A stretch of DNA of 53,549 bases from Paenibacillaceae bacterium (GCA_029256065.1 JAQSYT010000002.1:1-53549); one strand, 5' to 3'. Shown: positions 15,483 to 27,900, counted from the first letter of the stretch. The notes: generated by a model not told the origin, from the sequence alone. Numbers and translations: made by a program.

Positions 15483-15944
15483 ATGTCTTTTCAATGGGAT
15501 GAGCAAGCCGCCCGGCTTCTGCACGACCCAACCGCCACCAAGATTCTGGTATCTAATGACCGGTACGGCAGCCCACAGATCGTTGTGGACCCAACCATTA
15601 CGCTGAATGAGGACGGCTGCATCGTATACCTGGAGCTTCTGGAGACCTCAGAAAGCAATTCCAATCTGGTGAACAGCCTCTGGTTCAAAAAAGATGTGGC
15701 GCTCCATGTGACCGACGGCACCGTGAGCTTCCAGGTGAAGGGTATCCCCACCCGCTCCATTGTCAGCGGTCCTGTATTCGGGCATTATTACCGTCAGGCT
15801 CAGAACCGGGACCCGGAGGATGACCTGTCCACCGTTTGGATTATTGAGCCCCGGTCTCTCACCAACGAAACCTACACGGTGAAGCGGCAGCAGGAGCGGG
15901 AGAATCACCCGCTGACCATACATTTGGACCGGCTGGCCAAATAA
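15483..15944 (+). CDS. Pyridoxamine-phosphate-oxidase-like split-barrel protein (putative flavoprotein)
   Basis: A 153-residue soluble protein. The layout of N-terminal helix, TKILVSNDRYGSPQIVV strand pair, a VNSLWFKKDVALHV segment and later strands resembles the FMN-binding split-barrel family (PNPOx-like), which includes small flavin reductases. The match is by general pattern; no single diagnostic residue proves flavin binding. ATG 15483 follows AAGGAGG at about eight bases. It is in the same orientation as the sulfonate operon and no terminator separates them, though 244 bases of repeats do. If it binds or reduces flavin it could supply FMNH2 to the SsuD-type enzyme, which has no other reductase nearby. 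A strong terminator follows. Confidence 0.5.
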   Translation: MSFQWDEQAARLLHDPTATKILVSNDRYGSPQIVVDPTITLNEDGCIVYLELLETSESNSNLVNSLWFKKDVALHVTDGTVSFQVKGIPTRSIVSGPVFGHYYRQAQNRDPEDDLSTVWIIEPRSLTNETYTVKRQQERENHPLTIHLDRLAK

Positions 15945-15958
15945 ATGGCAATATGAAA

Positions 15959-15989
15959 GGCACAAGCTTTCGGAGCTTGTGTCTTTTTT
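15959..15989 (+). terminator. Rho-independent terminator closing the sulfonate operon
   Basis: GGCACAAGCT (15959-15968) pairs with AGCTTGTGTC (15974-15983) across a TTCGG loop and is followed by six T. It lies 14 bases after the split-barrel gene. Confidence 0.85.
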
Positions 15990-16101
15990 CATGCCCGGAA
16001 TACCCTCTCAAGATTTGTCCCATGAGTTTCGGCACGCCGGATATATTTGTCCACCCCCCCACATATACATGCTGTAGACGCTTGTCAACGGGGTGAATGT
16101 A

Positions 16102-18078
16102 ATGAAACCGAAACTGTCCAACCGCATGTTCCAATGGGGACTGGTGCTGGCCTTTGGCCTGGCTGTCACCTTGACTGTCTCCTCGTTCTTTCCTGGTCCG
16201 GGTGCTAACGTGCAGACCGCTCTGGGCGATGAACCCGCAGCAGGCGAGTCCCTCTCCACGGAAATCCCCCGGGAGAGCGATTCTGAACCGGCCTTAAGCA
16301 ACCGTCTGGTGGAATATCATATGGCCGTCTCCCTTTCCCCGGACGAAAAGCTGCTTCAGGGCGCCCAATCGGTCACCTGGAGAAATCCGGGGGCCCAGCC
16401 CGTATCCCAGCTGTATCTGCACCTGTATCCCAATGCCTTTGTCTCCAAAAAAACCACCTTCATGCAAGAGTCGGGCGGCCGCCTGCGGAACGATAAGCAG
16501 CAGGGTGACGGGTTCGGCCAGATGCGTCTGGACAGCCTTTCCACAGAGGAAGGAATCAATTTAATAGGCCGGACCAGCTATGTGCAGCCCGATGACGGCA
16601 ACAAGAATGACCAGTCCCTGATGAAAATTGAGCTCCCCACCCCTGTCCAGCCCGGAGGCAAAATCACCCTGACCATGGATTTCCGGGTCAAGCTTCCCCA
16701 GGTATTCGCCCGTATGGGCTACTCCGGTGATTTCGTGATGGCCGGCCAATGGTTTCCCAAGCTGGCCAAGTATGAGCCCGCCGGCACCCGCGGAAGAGCC
16801 CAGGAGGGCTGGAATCTCCATCAATACCACGGCAATTCGGAATTTTACGCCGACTTCGGCATTTACAATGTGAAGATCAAGGTGCCTGCCGACTATACCG
16901 TAGCAGCCACCGGCTTCCCCACCAAACCTGCGGCCATAGAAAACGGCACGAAGGTGTACCGGTTCTACGCCGACGATGTCCATGATTTCGCCTGGGCGGC
17001 TTCGCCGGATTTCATCTATGTGGAGGAGCCCTTCTCCACACCCAATGTTCCCGGGGTCAAGATCAAGCTGTATCTGGACCCGGCCCATGAGCATCTGAAA
17101 AGCCGTTACCTGGCCGCCGCCAAAAAATCCCTGGCCCGCTACAGCGAATGGTACGGTCCCTACCCCTATTCCACGCTCTCTGTGGTCGTTCCCCCTGCAG
17201 GGGGCAATGGTGCCGGCGGGATGGAATATCCCACCCTGGTCACAGCCTGGGGGGCGGACGATCCCAGCCCCGGCCTGGATTTGGAGCGGGTGGTGGTGCA
17301 TGAGATCGGTCATCAGTTTTTCTACGGTATGGTAGCCTCCAATGAATTCGAAGAGGCGTGGCTGGATGAGGGCTTTACCTCCTACGCCGAGGACAAGGTT
17401 ATGGAGAAGGAATACGGAGTGCGTTCCAACTTGCCTGTAGAGGCCAGCTATATTACCTCTCCCGAACCGCTGACCAGGAATGCATGGGATTACGGCAGCC
17501 ATGATGAATATGCCGAGAATGTCTATACCCGGGCAAAGCTGGCGCTGTTCGCCATCGAGAAGGAAATCGGCAGCGACCAGATGGCCAAGGTAATGAAGTC
17601 TTATTTCACACGGTGGAAATTCAAGCATCCCGCAACCGCCGACTTCCAAGCTGTCCTAGAAGAAAAGACCGGTAAAAGCTGGAAGGAGTTCTTCGACCAG
17701 TTTATCTATGCCGGAGGCATGGCGGATTTTGAGGTGGCAGCCATCAAGGTGGATAAAACGCCGGAGGGCAGCTATAACAGCCAGGTGCTCATCCGTAAAA
17801 AAGGAGCCAACGTGTCTCCGGTGCCTATCCGCTTCCGCTTCACCGACGGCACTGTTATGGAGAAAAGCTGGGATGCCCAAGGCAGCGAAATCGTCTATAC
17901 CCTGAACCACAGCGCTCCTCTGGAGTGGGCCTTCATCGACCCCGGCTACAGCCTTGTGCTGGAGAATAAGCATATTAACAACTTTATGAAGCATAAAACG
18001 GACAACAAAACCTCCATCCGTTTGAATGTGAGCGTAACCCGTGTGATGGAGCTGCTTTTCGGCTGGCTGGCTTGGTAA
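16102..18078 (+). CDS. Membrane-anchored or secreted M1-family metallopeptidase
   Basis: A 658-residue peptidase. A hydrophobic segment at residues about 12-30 is a signal or anchor, followed by an acidic linker and the beta-rich N-terminal domain. The catalytic domain has GGMEYP (372-377), equivalent to the GAMEN exopeptidase motif, and the zinc site HEIGH (400-404) with Glu423 exactly 18 residues on (HEXXH-X18-E), Glu401 being the catalytic base. Such enzymes act as zinc aminopeptidases, here on the outer face. A C-terminal beta domain follows (about 540-640). ATG 16102 is favoured over GTG 16093 because the GGGGTG site at 16090-16095 covers the GTG. The next gene starts 30 bases downstream and is probably cotranscribed. 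The natural substrate is unknown. Confidence 0.85.
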   Translation: MKPKLSNRMFQWGLVLAFGLAVTLTVSSFFPGPGANVQTALGDEPAAGESLSTEIPRESDSEPALSNRLVEYHMAVSLSPDEKLLQGAQSVTWRNPGAQPVSQLYLHLYPNAFVSKKTTFMQESGGRLRNDKQQGDGFGQMRLDSLSTEEGINLIGRTSYVQPDDGNKNDQSLMKIELPTPVQPGGKITLTMDFRVKLPQVFARMGYSGDFVMAGQWFPKLAKYEPAGTRGRAQEGWNLHQYHGNSEFYADFGIYNVKIKVPADYTVAATGFPTKPAAIENGTKVYRFYADDVHDFAWAASPDFIYVEEPFSTPNVPGVKIKLYLDPAHEHLKSRYLAAAKKSLARYSEWYGPYPYSTLSVVVPPAGGNGAGGMEYPTLVTAWGADDPSPGLDLERVVVHEIGHQFFYGMVASNEFEEAWLDEGFTSYAEDKVMEKEYGVRSNLPVEASYITSPEPLTRNAWDYGSHDEYAENVYTRAKLALFAIEKEIGSDQMAKVMKSYFTRWKFKHPATADFQAVLEEKTGKSWKEFFDQFIYAGGMADFEVAAIKVDKTPEGSYNSQVLIRKKGANVSPVPIRFRFTDGTVMEKSWDAQGSEIVYTLNHSAPLEWAFIDPGYSLVLENKHINNFMKHKTDNKTSIRLNVSVTRVMELLFGWLAW

Positions 18079-18108
18079 ACCCTACTTTTCCTCCGGGAGG
18101 TGAAATCC

Positions 18109-18927
18109 TTGTTCAAATATATCAAATCCGGCCTGCGCTCCACTTTGAACCAGCCATTTTCCGTTTTGGTGCTGTTTTTGTACCGGTTCGGCTGGGGCGT
18201 GGCCCTTTATAAGCTGGTTCAATCCTACATCCTGCCTATTCTTCACCGCTACCCGAATGTGGAGGGTTTAGAAACCCAAACCAACCTGTTCCTGGCGGAG
18301 GCCCAATTTGTCCTGTTCAAAACCGATATCAGCCACTCTGTCCTTTGGCTTCTGGCCGCCTTGTTGGCCATCCGTATGGTGCTGACGCCGCTTCTGAATG
18401 CCGGGGTGCTATTTTCCCTGAGCAATCCCCACTACAATGCCGGATACCGTTTTGTCCGCGGGATCAAGGAGCTGTGGAAAAGCTACACCCTGCTCTATAC
18501 CGGGCAAACGCTGCTGACCCTCCTTCCCATGTGGTGGATGCTGCCGCGGTTGAAAACAGCCTTCCTCTCCGCCCGCACCTATCCGGAGATGGCGTCCGAG
18601 CTGCTTCCGCTGCTTGCATTGCTTCTCGGCTACAGCTTTGTGGTGCGGTTGGTCTTCCTTTACCTGCAGTTGGGCCGGGCCACCTCCCATACTGCTGCAC
18701 GTTCCTTGGGGATTGCCTTCAAATCCCTGCCTGTCATGCTGGGAGTTGCTGCGCTGCTGCTTTTGGCCGCCTCCCTTTGCTCTCTCGCCGTTCTGGGCTC
18801 CACCATCGTCTGGGCTGGCTTCTGGATGCTGGTGCTGTATCAGGCGTACCGCTTCATCCAGACGCTGTTCACCGTGTGGGGCATTGCCAGCCAGCAGGAG
18901 ATTTATACGGCACGGGCGGAGAGATAA
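18109..18927 (+). CDS. Polytopic membrane protein of unknown function
   Basis: A 272-residue integral membrane protein with about five to six hydrophobic segments (roughly residues 15-40, 80-105, 130-150, 170-195, 210-245) and no motif that I recognise. GGAGGTGA (18097-18104), a perfect ribosome site, points to TTG 18109 as the start; GTG 18100 lies inside that site and would add three residues. It follows the M1 peptidase by 30 bases and may cooperate with it, but the sequence does not show how. A terminator shared with the opposite strand follows. Confidence 0.65.
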   Translation: MFKYIKSGLRSTLNQPFSVLVLFLYRFGWGVALYKLVQSYILPILHRYPNVEGLETQTNLFLAEAQFVLFKTDISHSVLWLLAALLAIRMVLTPLLNAGVLFSLSNPHYNAGYRFVRGIKELWKSYTLLYTGQTLLTLLPMWWMLPRLKTAFLSARTYPEMASELLPLLALLLGYSFVVRLVFLYLQLGRATSHTAARSLGIAFKSLPVMLGVAALLLLAASLCSLAVLGSTIVWAGFWMLVLYQAYRFIQTLFTVWGIASQQEIYTARAER

Positions 18928-18944
18928 CAGTTTTGTGGAAAACG

Positions 18945-18988
18945 AAAAGCCGCGGCGGAACCTGTGACGGTTCCTGCCGCGGCCTTTT
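18945..18988. terminator. Bidirectional terminator
   Basis: AAAAG and a CCGCGGC-GGAACC arm (18949-18963) pair with GGTTCC-T-GCCGCGG (18969-18982), followed by CCTTTT. It is placed to end both the plus-strand membrane-protein transcript and the 23-kb minus-strand surface operon, whose last gene stops at 18996. Confidence 0.8.
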
Positions 18989-18995
18989 GCTTTCT

Positions 18996-21900
18996 TTACT
19001 CGGTCAAGCCTGAAAGCTTCAGCAGCTTCTGTACAATGGTCGCTACCTCTGCCCGGGTCATCAGGGCATCAGGCGCAATCTCTGTGCTGCTTCTGCCGGA
19101 GACCAGCCCTGCCTTGACACTTGCGGCAATGGCGGTTTTTGCATAGTCCGCAATGCCGTCGGCATCCTCGAAGGTAGCGAGAAGGTTTTGCACTTCTTCG
19201 TCGCTAGCCTCTGCAGGAAGACCTGTCAATGCCATCGCTCTGGCCAGGATGGCCATCGCCTGCTGGCGGCTGATTTCTTCCTGAGCCCGCACAGTACCGT
19301 CTTCGAAGCCGGAAATCAATCCGAATTCATACGCGCTGGCCAGATAGGTTGCATACCAGTCGGCTGCGTTCACATCCTGGAACGGCAACGCTTTGCTGCC
19401 TGTACCCTCCAAGCCCAGCGCCTTCACCGCAATAGCGGCAAATTCGGCACGGGTAATGGAGCGGTCCGGTTCAAACATTCCCGGAGCGGAGCCGCCGACC
19501 ATTCTTCTGGCCGCCAGATCACCGATGGAGGCTTGAGCCCAATGACCCTGCGCATCGTTGAAATCCCATGCAGCGGAGGACACAACCGCGAAGGTCCCGG
19601 AGCCGGCTACACTGTTCAGCGCCACCGCCTGTTTTCCTTCGTAGCTGATCAGACGGGAAGGAACAGGGCTGATGCTGCTGTTTGCCTGGAGCATGACACC
19701 CGCGGGGGATATAGAAGCTGCCGCCCCATTAGGGAGAAGCAGAATCCGCTCCGCATACCCTGCAAGCTTGCCCAGCTCCTTCAACTGATTGCCTTCCACC
19801 TTAGCGATCTTGAAGGCAACCGGTGAGATCTGGATTTCATATCCATTGGCTTTTGCAGTAACCTGCATTTGCTTCAGTTCCGCATTGGTCAGCTGTGCTA
19901 CCGTAAACCGGAGGCTTCCGCCTTCGGCACCTGCTTGCGCCAGCACACCGGCCGGTACCCGGTAGACGGCTCCCTGATTCTTCACCAGGAGAACAGCTTC
20001 ATGGGCAGCCATTTCCTTGACCAATTCGGCCTTCAGCTCAGCTGTTGCCACTTGGATGCCCTCACCGAAGACTACGGCTACTTCCGTTCCCTTTTGGCCG
20101 TCCTTCAGGAGAGACTTCACTGCTTCATCCTTCAGCACCACAACAGTCTCTGCGCCGCTGGCAGATTGGCTTACTGTGGAGGTGATATCCTTGCCGCCTA
20201 CGGATGCCGTTACATTGCTGGGCGCTCCGCCGCCGCCACCGCCACCGCCGCCTTGTACGATCTTTTTAAATTCGGCGGCGTATACAGCGCTGTTGTTTTT
20301 ACCGTCAACCACCGCAATTGCTTTAATGGTGACAGCATCTTTAATTTCGATAGGCTGCGTATATACAGTAGAAAGCTCAGTCGGTTGTGTGCCGTTTGTG
20401 GTGTAATAGATCACCGCATCAGCTTCAGCCGTTTCAAGCACGATACTGGTTTTATCCTTGAACTGCTTCTCCGTGGAGCTTGTAGGTGCTGCTGCTGTAA
20501 GCTCATAAACCAGCGGGACTCTGCCAATCGCCACCGCACGGCTTGCGCCGGCCTTGGAGGCTGTAAGCACAGTGATGCTTCCCGATTGGGAAGTGGTCCA
20601 CGTGATGGAGGCATCACCTGCTGTGCGGTATGCGCCCGTCACGCTGAAGGCCGTATCATTATCGGCCAATACTACCGCGGCAGTGGATAACCCGCTTTCC
20701 GGTGTCCCTGCAAAACGGGACAGCTGCGGATAAAAGCCTTGTTGTGCCGTCCACACAGAAGCACTCAGAGCGGCAGGCAGTACGCCTTCCACAAGCTTGG
20801 CTGTTGACAGCCCTTCAGCTTGACCGGCTTCCGCTCTTACCTTGCTGCCTGCTTCTGTATAATAGGCAACCGGGAATTGGAGCATTTGGATATCGTAGAT
20901 GTTTCCGGTCAAAGCTGCTCCTTCGGCCAATTGTCCCGCTACACCGCCGGCAAAGGTTTTGCCCTTCACCAGAATACCGCCGACACCGGCGGAGGCTTGA
21001 CCTCCGCTGACATTGCCGGTTAATGCTCCGGCTGTATACCCGGCCACACCGCCTGCACGGGCAGTTTCCACACCCTTGGCGTTGATGCTTCCGGTATTGT
21101 AGCTAGCAGCGATTGTGCCCTCGTTCACGCCAGCAATCCCTCCGGCATCAGCTGCTGCGGCATCAGCGGATACTTCCCCATAGGAGAAGCTTTCACTGAT
21201 AGAGCCTTCCACGCTCTGAATGCCGGCAATGCCGCCTGCGGCACTTTGGCCTTCCGTTTGGGATGCCGTTACCCGGCCCCCTGCATGTGAGGTTTGGATG
21301 CTGCCTTCATTCGTTCCGGCAATGCCGCCCGCTTGGGCTGCAGCCGTAACCGTTACATCTGTTGTGTGGCTGCTCTCAATCGTACGGGTGTTTACCCCGG
21401 CGATGCCGCCTGCTGTTTCCTTACCATTGACGCTGAAGTTCTGTACCGCCACATCGCTCAACTGGCTCCGGTTTTCACCGGCAATGCCTCCGGCTGCTGT
21501 GCCGGCAGACACGCTTCCGCCGGTCACCGTAACATGGCTGATCAGGCCTTCAGTGCCATTTAGCCCCGCTACTGCGCCTGCGTAGGCTGCACCGTCCAGC
21601 TGCGGCTGGAGCAGTGTCAGATTCGCGATGACGCCGCGGTTCTCCGAAACAAATCCCAGCTTGCTTCCTTCAATAAGACTCCGCTTCATTCCGGATATAT
21701 TGTGGCTGCCACCGTCCAGCTCCCCGCGGAACACCGCAATAGGCGTCCACAGTTTGCCTTCCAGGGCAAGATCTGCGGTCAAGGTCAGCTTCGATACCGC
21801 CGTAACGGTAGTTGCTTCCCGGTTGTACAGTCTGTAGAAAGCCGCACCTTCATCCTGCAGAAGAGCAAAACCTGCCAACTGCTCAGGTGTGGCCACCTCA

Positions 21901-24900
21901 AAAGCGGCTGTATTCTTGGCGGATACGGTCATAAACCCTAAATCGGGGGCAAACCGCCATCCGGACAGGTTCGCCAGATCAGGCACAACCGAGTCTCCGT
22001 TACCGGCAAGGGTCCATACCGGCGCATCACCGGTAAAGCTCCAGTTAGCAAGCGGCTGACCGTCTCCCGGCAGAGGCTTCACATTGGCGCTTTGCCCGCT
22101 GCTGGTGTCATACATGATAGCCGCCAAAGATCCGGTGGAGTAGGAATCCGCCACCCGGCCATCCCGGTAGTTGTAGCCAATGAGAGAGCCCATATAGGAA
22201 TTGGCTCCTCCGGCTAAGGAGGTGATGTGGGCAGCCTTGGCGTAAACCCGGCTCAGGTTCCCGTCATTATGTCCGGCAAAACCGCCTGCATAAGCGCGGG
22301 TAGCAACACCGGTTCCCGCTACGTACACCTCATCCTGCATGGCATACGCATCGGCAATGGTGCCGCCGAGATAGATAACCCCGGCAAAACCGCCGCCTCT
22401 GGCATCAAAAGAGGAGCTTTTCACATTGCCTGTGGCATACGCCTGGTTGATCTCATATGCATTCACCACACCGGCGAAGCCGCCTGCGTAAGCACCTGCT
22501 TTGCCATCCAGGGTAACTGATCCCTTGGCATATGCACCATCAATGGCTCCATGAGCCGTGTCGCCCAGAATTCCGGCAAAGCCGCCCGCCGAAATCGTGG
22601 CGTAAGGGTTGACGATGGTTGCTTCTATGTCCATATCCGCAGATGCGTTCTTGATGGTTGTGGCATCTGCTTGTCCCACAAATCCGCCGATCCGGGCATA
22701 GGTCGCCTGGCGGTTGGCCGCCACGCTTTCACCGATAACAATCGGCTTATCGTTTAAGGAAGCAGTACGGGAATAGGAGATTTCACTATTATCCGCCTGT
22801 CCTGCCAGACCACCTGCACTGTAGTTGGAGCTGCTGCCTGCGCCGAGCTGGCTTTGGGCAGCAATATTGACCGCCGCGCTGCCGGACAAAAGACCCGCTG
22901 CACCGCCCATAACCGCATGGGAGGCTCCTGTTACGTCTACAGCTGCAGAGGAAACAGAATTATACAGGGAAGCAGAGTGAAGCTTGCCCACAAGGCCGCC
23001 TGCGTACAGATCCAGGGTTTGTCCCGAGCCTGTCATGACAATGCTGCCTGCTGTCACCTTAGCATCATAGATGCCGGGATAAAACGGTGTATAATACCCG
23101 AAATCCAGCGCTGCATTCCGCTGCTCGCTGCTTGCCTCCATCACACCGGCGATGCCGCCTGCGGCATTCGACCGTGTTTCCGTGGCCATCGAAGCGATGA
23201 AGGGGATGCTTTCGGGTTCGGCGGCAGAGAGCTCGATTCGGGGAGCCGCCTCAGTCAGATAAAGGATGGAATTGTAGGCAGAGCCAACAACCCCGCCGGC
23301 CTTCACATCATTTTTGCTGGCCGTCAGACTTCCTTGGAATACAGCTTCCTTCACAGCAGTGTCCGCCAGTTTGCCGGCGATGCCGCCCAGTGCGCTTCTT
23401 CCCGCGGTAACGGTAAGGGAAACTCCCTTCACCTCTACCTTTTCCAGTTCAAACACATTGGTGCCCAAGCCTGCTTTATCTCCGGCAATACCGCCGGCAG
23501 CCGCTGCTGCGGCAATCTCTCCGCCATTGCCGCCGATGCCTGTGACTACGGCATTCTTAATGGTTTGTCCCGCGGCGGAACGGCCGATCATACCGCCGGC
23601 GATGGAGCCTGCACCGTCTGCCCGGATGCTTCCACCGGTCAAGGTGACGGCAACATCATTAGCTGCGCCTGATACATATGTGCCCACCAAACCGCCGGCC
23701 AGACTGCCTTCACCGCTTGCGTGAATGCTTCCTCCGGCTCCAATAGTGGTTTTGGAGGTTTGAATATCGCCTGTTTGCTTACCGGCCAGGCCGCCTGCTA
23801 CAGCTGCTTCACCGAAGGCTTCAATTGTACCGCCCGCAAGCACGACGCCTGATGCGGGAATAGCCGATTGGTTGTCACCGACAAGTCCGCCTACTGCGGC
23901 ATTAGCAGCTGCGCTTTTCACCGTGCCACCGTCTTTGGCGGTAAACGTCAAGTTTGTAACGGTTCCTGTATTTTGTCCGATGATACCGCCGACATAGTTC
24001 CCGCCGGTCACTTGGGCTTGGCTGGACAAGGCCACGCTGATTTCGGACACCTTGCCTTGATTAAGACCGGCCAATGTACCTACCCATTGGGTACCGGTAA
24101 CGTTCACCGGCTCCAGAGCGACCTGGCGCACAGCAGCATAGCTTCCAATAATTCCGAACAAGCCGGTATAGTCACCGCCGGAAACCTTCAAGCCGCTGAT
24201 CAGATTCCCGTTGCCCACGAACTGCCCTTGGAAAGCGTGAGCCGTATCGGCGCCGATGGGATCCCAGTGGGTGGATTGAATATGGACCGGAGCAGTCAGT
24301 TGGATGGTTTTTCCTTTAAAATCAAATTTGTTTACGCCGGTAACCGTTCCGTTCACAACAGCCGCCAGACCGGCAAGATCGGCTTCTGTCTGAAGGGTGA
24401 AGGTAAGTGCATTGGTGTTCTTGGTATACCAGTTGATGTTCATGCTGACAGGGCTTCCCCCGCCGCCGTTGTTTCCTCCGTCTCCGCCATTATTGGCGCT
24501 GAGATTCAGCTCCGGATACCGGTATTCGGCATTCTCCGAGCCATAGCGCCAGGCTGTATCGCTGAAGGTCCATCCCGACAGAGCCGGGAAGGCATTGCGG
24601 TCAGCCAGCGTAGTGGAGAGGATCGGGCTCAAGCGGGAATATTGGTTGAGCTCATAATAGGTGCCGCCACCAAAATCCAGCAGCCCGCTGTTAATGGATT
24701 TGCTCTCATCCTTGACGTAATAGGTGTTATCGATGAGTTCCTTGCTTGTATTCTTATAATAGCCTGCAAAACCGCCGGCATAAGCGCCGTTGTCACCGGT
24801 AACCTGGCCACCGGAATAGCTGCCTGCCACCGTTCCGGTGGTCATCCGGCCGATCAGACCGCCGACGAAGGAGCCTGTGCCATGTGCCGTTACGTTCTTG

Positions 24901-27900
24901 GCTGCATAGGAATTGGCTACCGAGCCGCTATGATCGCCCACCAAGCCGCCGGTGAAGGTATACGCACCGTTGGAGGTAACCACTGCGGAGGTGAAGCTGT
25001 TTCTGATCTCGCCTGTATTTTTACCGACGAGACCACCCAGCGCCGCATATTCGCCGCTGGTTCCCACCGCATTTCCCGTAAGATCTGTCTCTGTATACGA
25101 AGCAATGACATGGCCTGCATTCAATCCGGCAAGTCCGCCGATGACAGTGGATTCACCGCTGGCCGTTACGATGGCATTGGAGTACGAATAGTACACCGTA
25201 CCCTTGCCGGAGTTTTGGCCGATGAGTCCGCCTACCGTGCTGTTATTGCCGTCAGACAGAACCGGAAGCTTTTCGGCAATGCTGTTGTTGGCGACAACGC
25301 TGCGGTTTTCACCGATCAATCCGCCGGTAACCGAACCCGGTCCATGTACCGTAACACTCCCGGTGTACCGGCTGCTTCCGATGGAGCTTACCGCTGAAGC
25401 AATATTAACTTCAGCGTCCTCATCGGTCCGTTCATCATTGATGCCGATTAAACCACCGGTTGTGGAGGAAGCGGCAGTAGCGGCCAAGTTGATGGTCAGG
25501 TTCTCCAGATAGCTGCCCCGGATAACCTGAGCCTGTCCCTCTTCTCCATAGCCGGCCAAGCCGCGGTTATAGCCTGCCAGGCCGCCAACGGTAGAATGAG
25601 GGCCCTTGACCGTCAGCTTCACCAGCTGGCCAAAAAGATTGTTCAGACTTCCATCTGTCAAATGACCTGCAACTCCGCCTGCTGTCAGGCCTGCGGCAGT
25701 ATCAGCGCCAGTAATTAGCAGATTTTCCACATTCGTTTGGGCTGAATCTCCGGTAATGGCACTATTCTGCGCCTTACCAGCTACACCGCCGACTTTGCTG
25801 TCCGCGCCATAGAGGTTGAACACTGCATATTCAGGCAGCATGCCTCTGACTGCGGAGTCGGTAATATTGGCACCGGTAATTTCACCTGCCAAACCGCCTG
25901 CCAACGAATTCGCGCCTTTAGCCGTCACAATCGGACTTTCGGCAATCACGTCGGTCAGCGGCGAAGCATCGCTGAAGCCGACGATGCCACCGATGCGGGC
26001 ACCGCTTGCGGTTGCCTCGGCATTCACAACAAGCCCAGCAGAGCTGCTTGCAGTTCCATCTCCGGTAACTGAGGCGTTCTTCACTAACCCAGCCACGCCG
26101 CCTGCGGAAGCACCTGCTCCTTGCAGTGTCAGTGTGAGTCCCGCTTCACCTGCATAAACCAGAGGACGGATAACCGCCGCGTCCGTGTATCCTGCCAGAC
26201 CGCCTGCCTGGTTGTCCGCACCGCCGGAGACAATCTCGATACCGGTAGCTTCCAAATCCGTCAGCACACCGCTATTGGAGCCGGTAATGCCGCCCAATAT
26301 GGAACGGTTGCCTTGGACTTGGATGGAAATATCAAATACCTGCTTCAGACGTTCTCTGTCTAACGGAGTTTCATTGCGTCCGATTACCCCGCCCACAGCA
26401 TTGTCATCACCGGCCGCACTGGCCGTAATGTGATGAACACTGACCGGTGTTTCCTGTGTACCTGCCATTGTCTGGGCTGAAGTAATCCCGGCAAGACCGC
26501 CCAGCTTCACTTGGGCTGCCGCAGCGCTGGATTCCAGGCTGATGCCGGAGGCCGTGATAGACTCCAAACGGAGATTCCCGCTGTCCTTGCCGATTACACC
26601 ACCGGCAGCAACCTCAGAAGCTTCCACTGCGATGCTTACCTTGTAGGAATCGGCTTCAGGTGCTGCATTCCCAACGGATGCTACCGAGATGCGGCCTTGG
26701 GCCAGACCGGCAATGCCGCCTGCTGTGCCGCCAGCTCCTGTAGCTTCTATCCGGGCTTGATGGACTGCAGCCTGGGCAATTTCCCCGTTGGCGTAACCGG
26801 CTACACCGCCTACCTGCCCGTCGGAATGAAGGACGACCGAAGTCGAAGCGGTGCCGCCAACTGTCACATTGCTGATGGAATTGCCGTTCAGGTAACCGGC
26901 AATGCCGCCGGTGTATACGTCATGCGCCTCGTCCGCAGACGCAGTGGAGGTTACATGAATGGAGGAGGCAAAGGCTTCTCCCGCAACTGCAGGATCAGTT
27001 CCTGACACCATCCCGAAATAACCGCCGGTGTACAAACGCTGTGCGCCTGTTACTGCAATGGCCCCGCTGCTTGCCACATTATTGGCTGCCTTTGTATAAG
27101 ACCTGTTGGCGATAATGCCGCCGGTATACACATCGGATGCCGTACCGGTGACCGTAATGCCGCCGGTGTTGCTATATGCTGCTGCCGCACTATTGCCCAG
27201 TGTCAGGCTATTGGCCGCATACCCTGCCAAACCGCCGGTATACACATGATTACCGGAAGCGTCAACCTGGACCGCTCCCTGATTGACCGCCGCACTATCG
27301 AAAGCCAGAGCCGCGCCAGCCTTACCGACCAAACCGCCGGTGTACAGCTCAGATACGCCACTGACCGTTACAGGCACGGTCCCTGAGAAGGCTTGGGTCC
27401 AAACCAGGTCACCAGTAACGCTGCCGGCAATGCCGCCCGTATATGCGCGTATGCCGCCATGGTGAACAATTTCACCCGATTGGACAAATGCCGCACGGGA
27501 GTTGGTCGCCTGGGGAATTTCCAGGGAGCCGATCAAACCGCCTGCGTAGGTATCCGCCGCGGAAGAACCGGCATCAAGACGGATTCCTCCCGAGTTGGTG
27601 GTCAGAGCCGAAAATTCTACAGCCGCTGCCGGTCCTGCCCTGCCCACAATCCCGCCCAAAGCGCCGCTACCGGTATTCTGCACCGTGAGCTGGCCGCTGT
27701 TGCGGATGAAGGTATCTTCCTCATCCATATCCAGCTTTCCATGGGCAAAACCGATAATGCCACCCGCGTCGGACCGGTAGACACTTCCGGTTACACTGAC
27801 GGGTCCCTTGTTATCGTTTTTCTTCAACACCAGCTCACCGCTGCCTGCTCCGGTAATACCGCCGGCCTGTACCTCACCCACACCGTTTACTGTGATGCCG

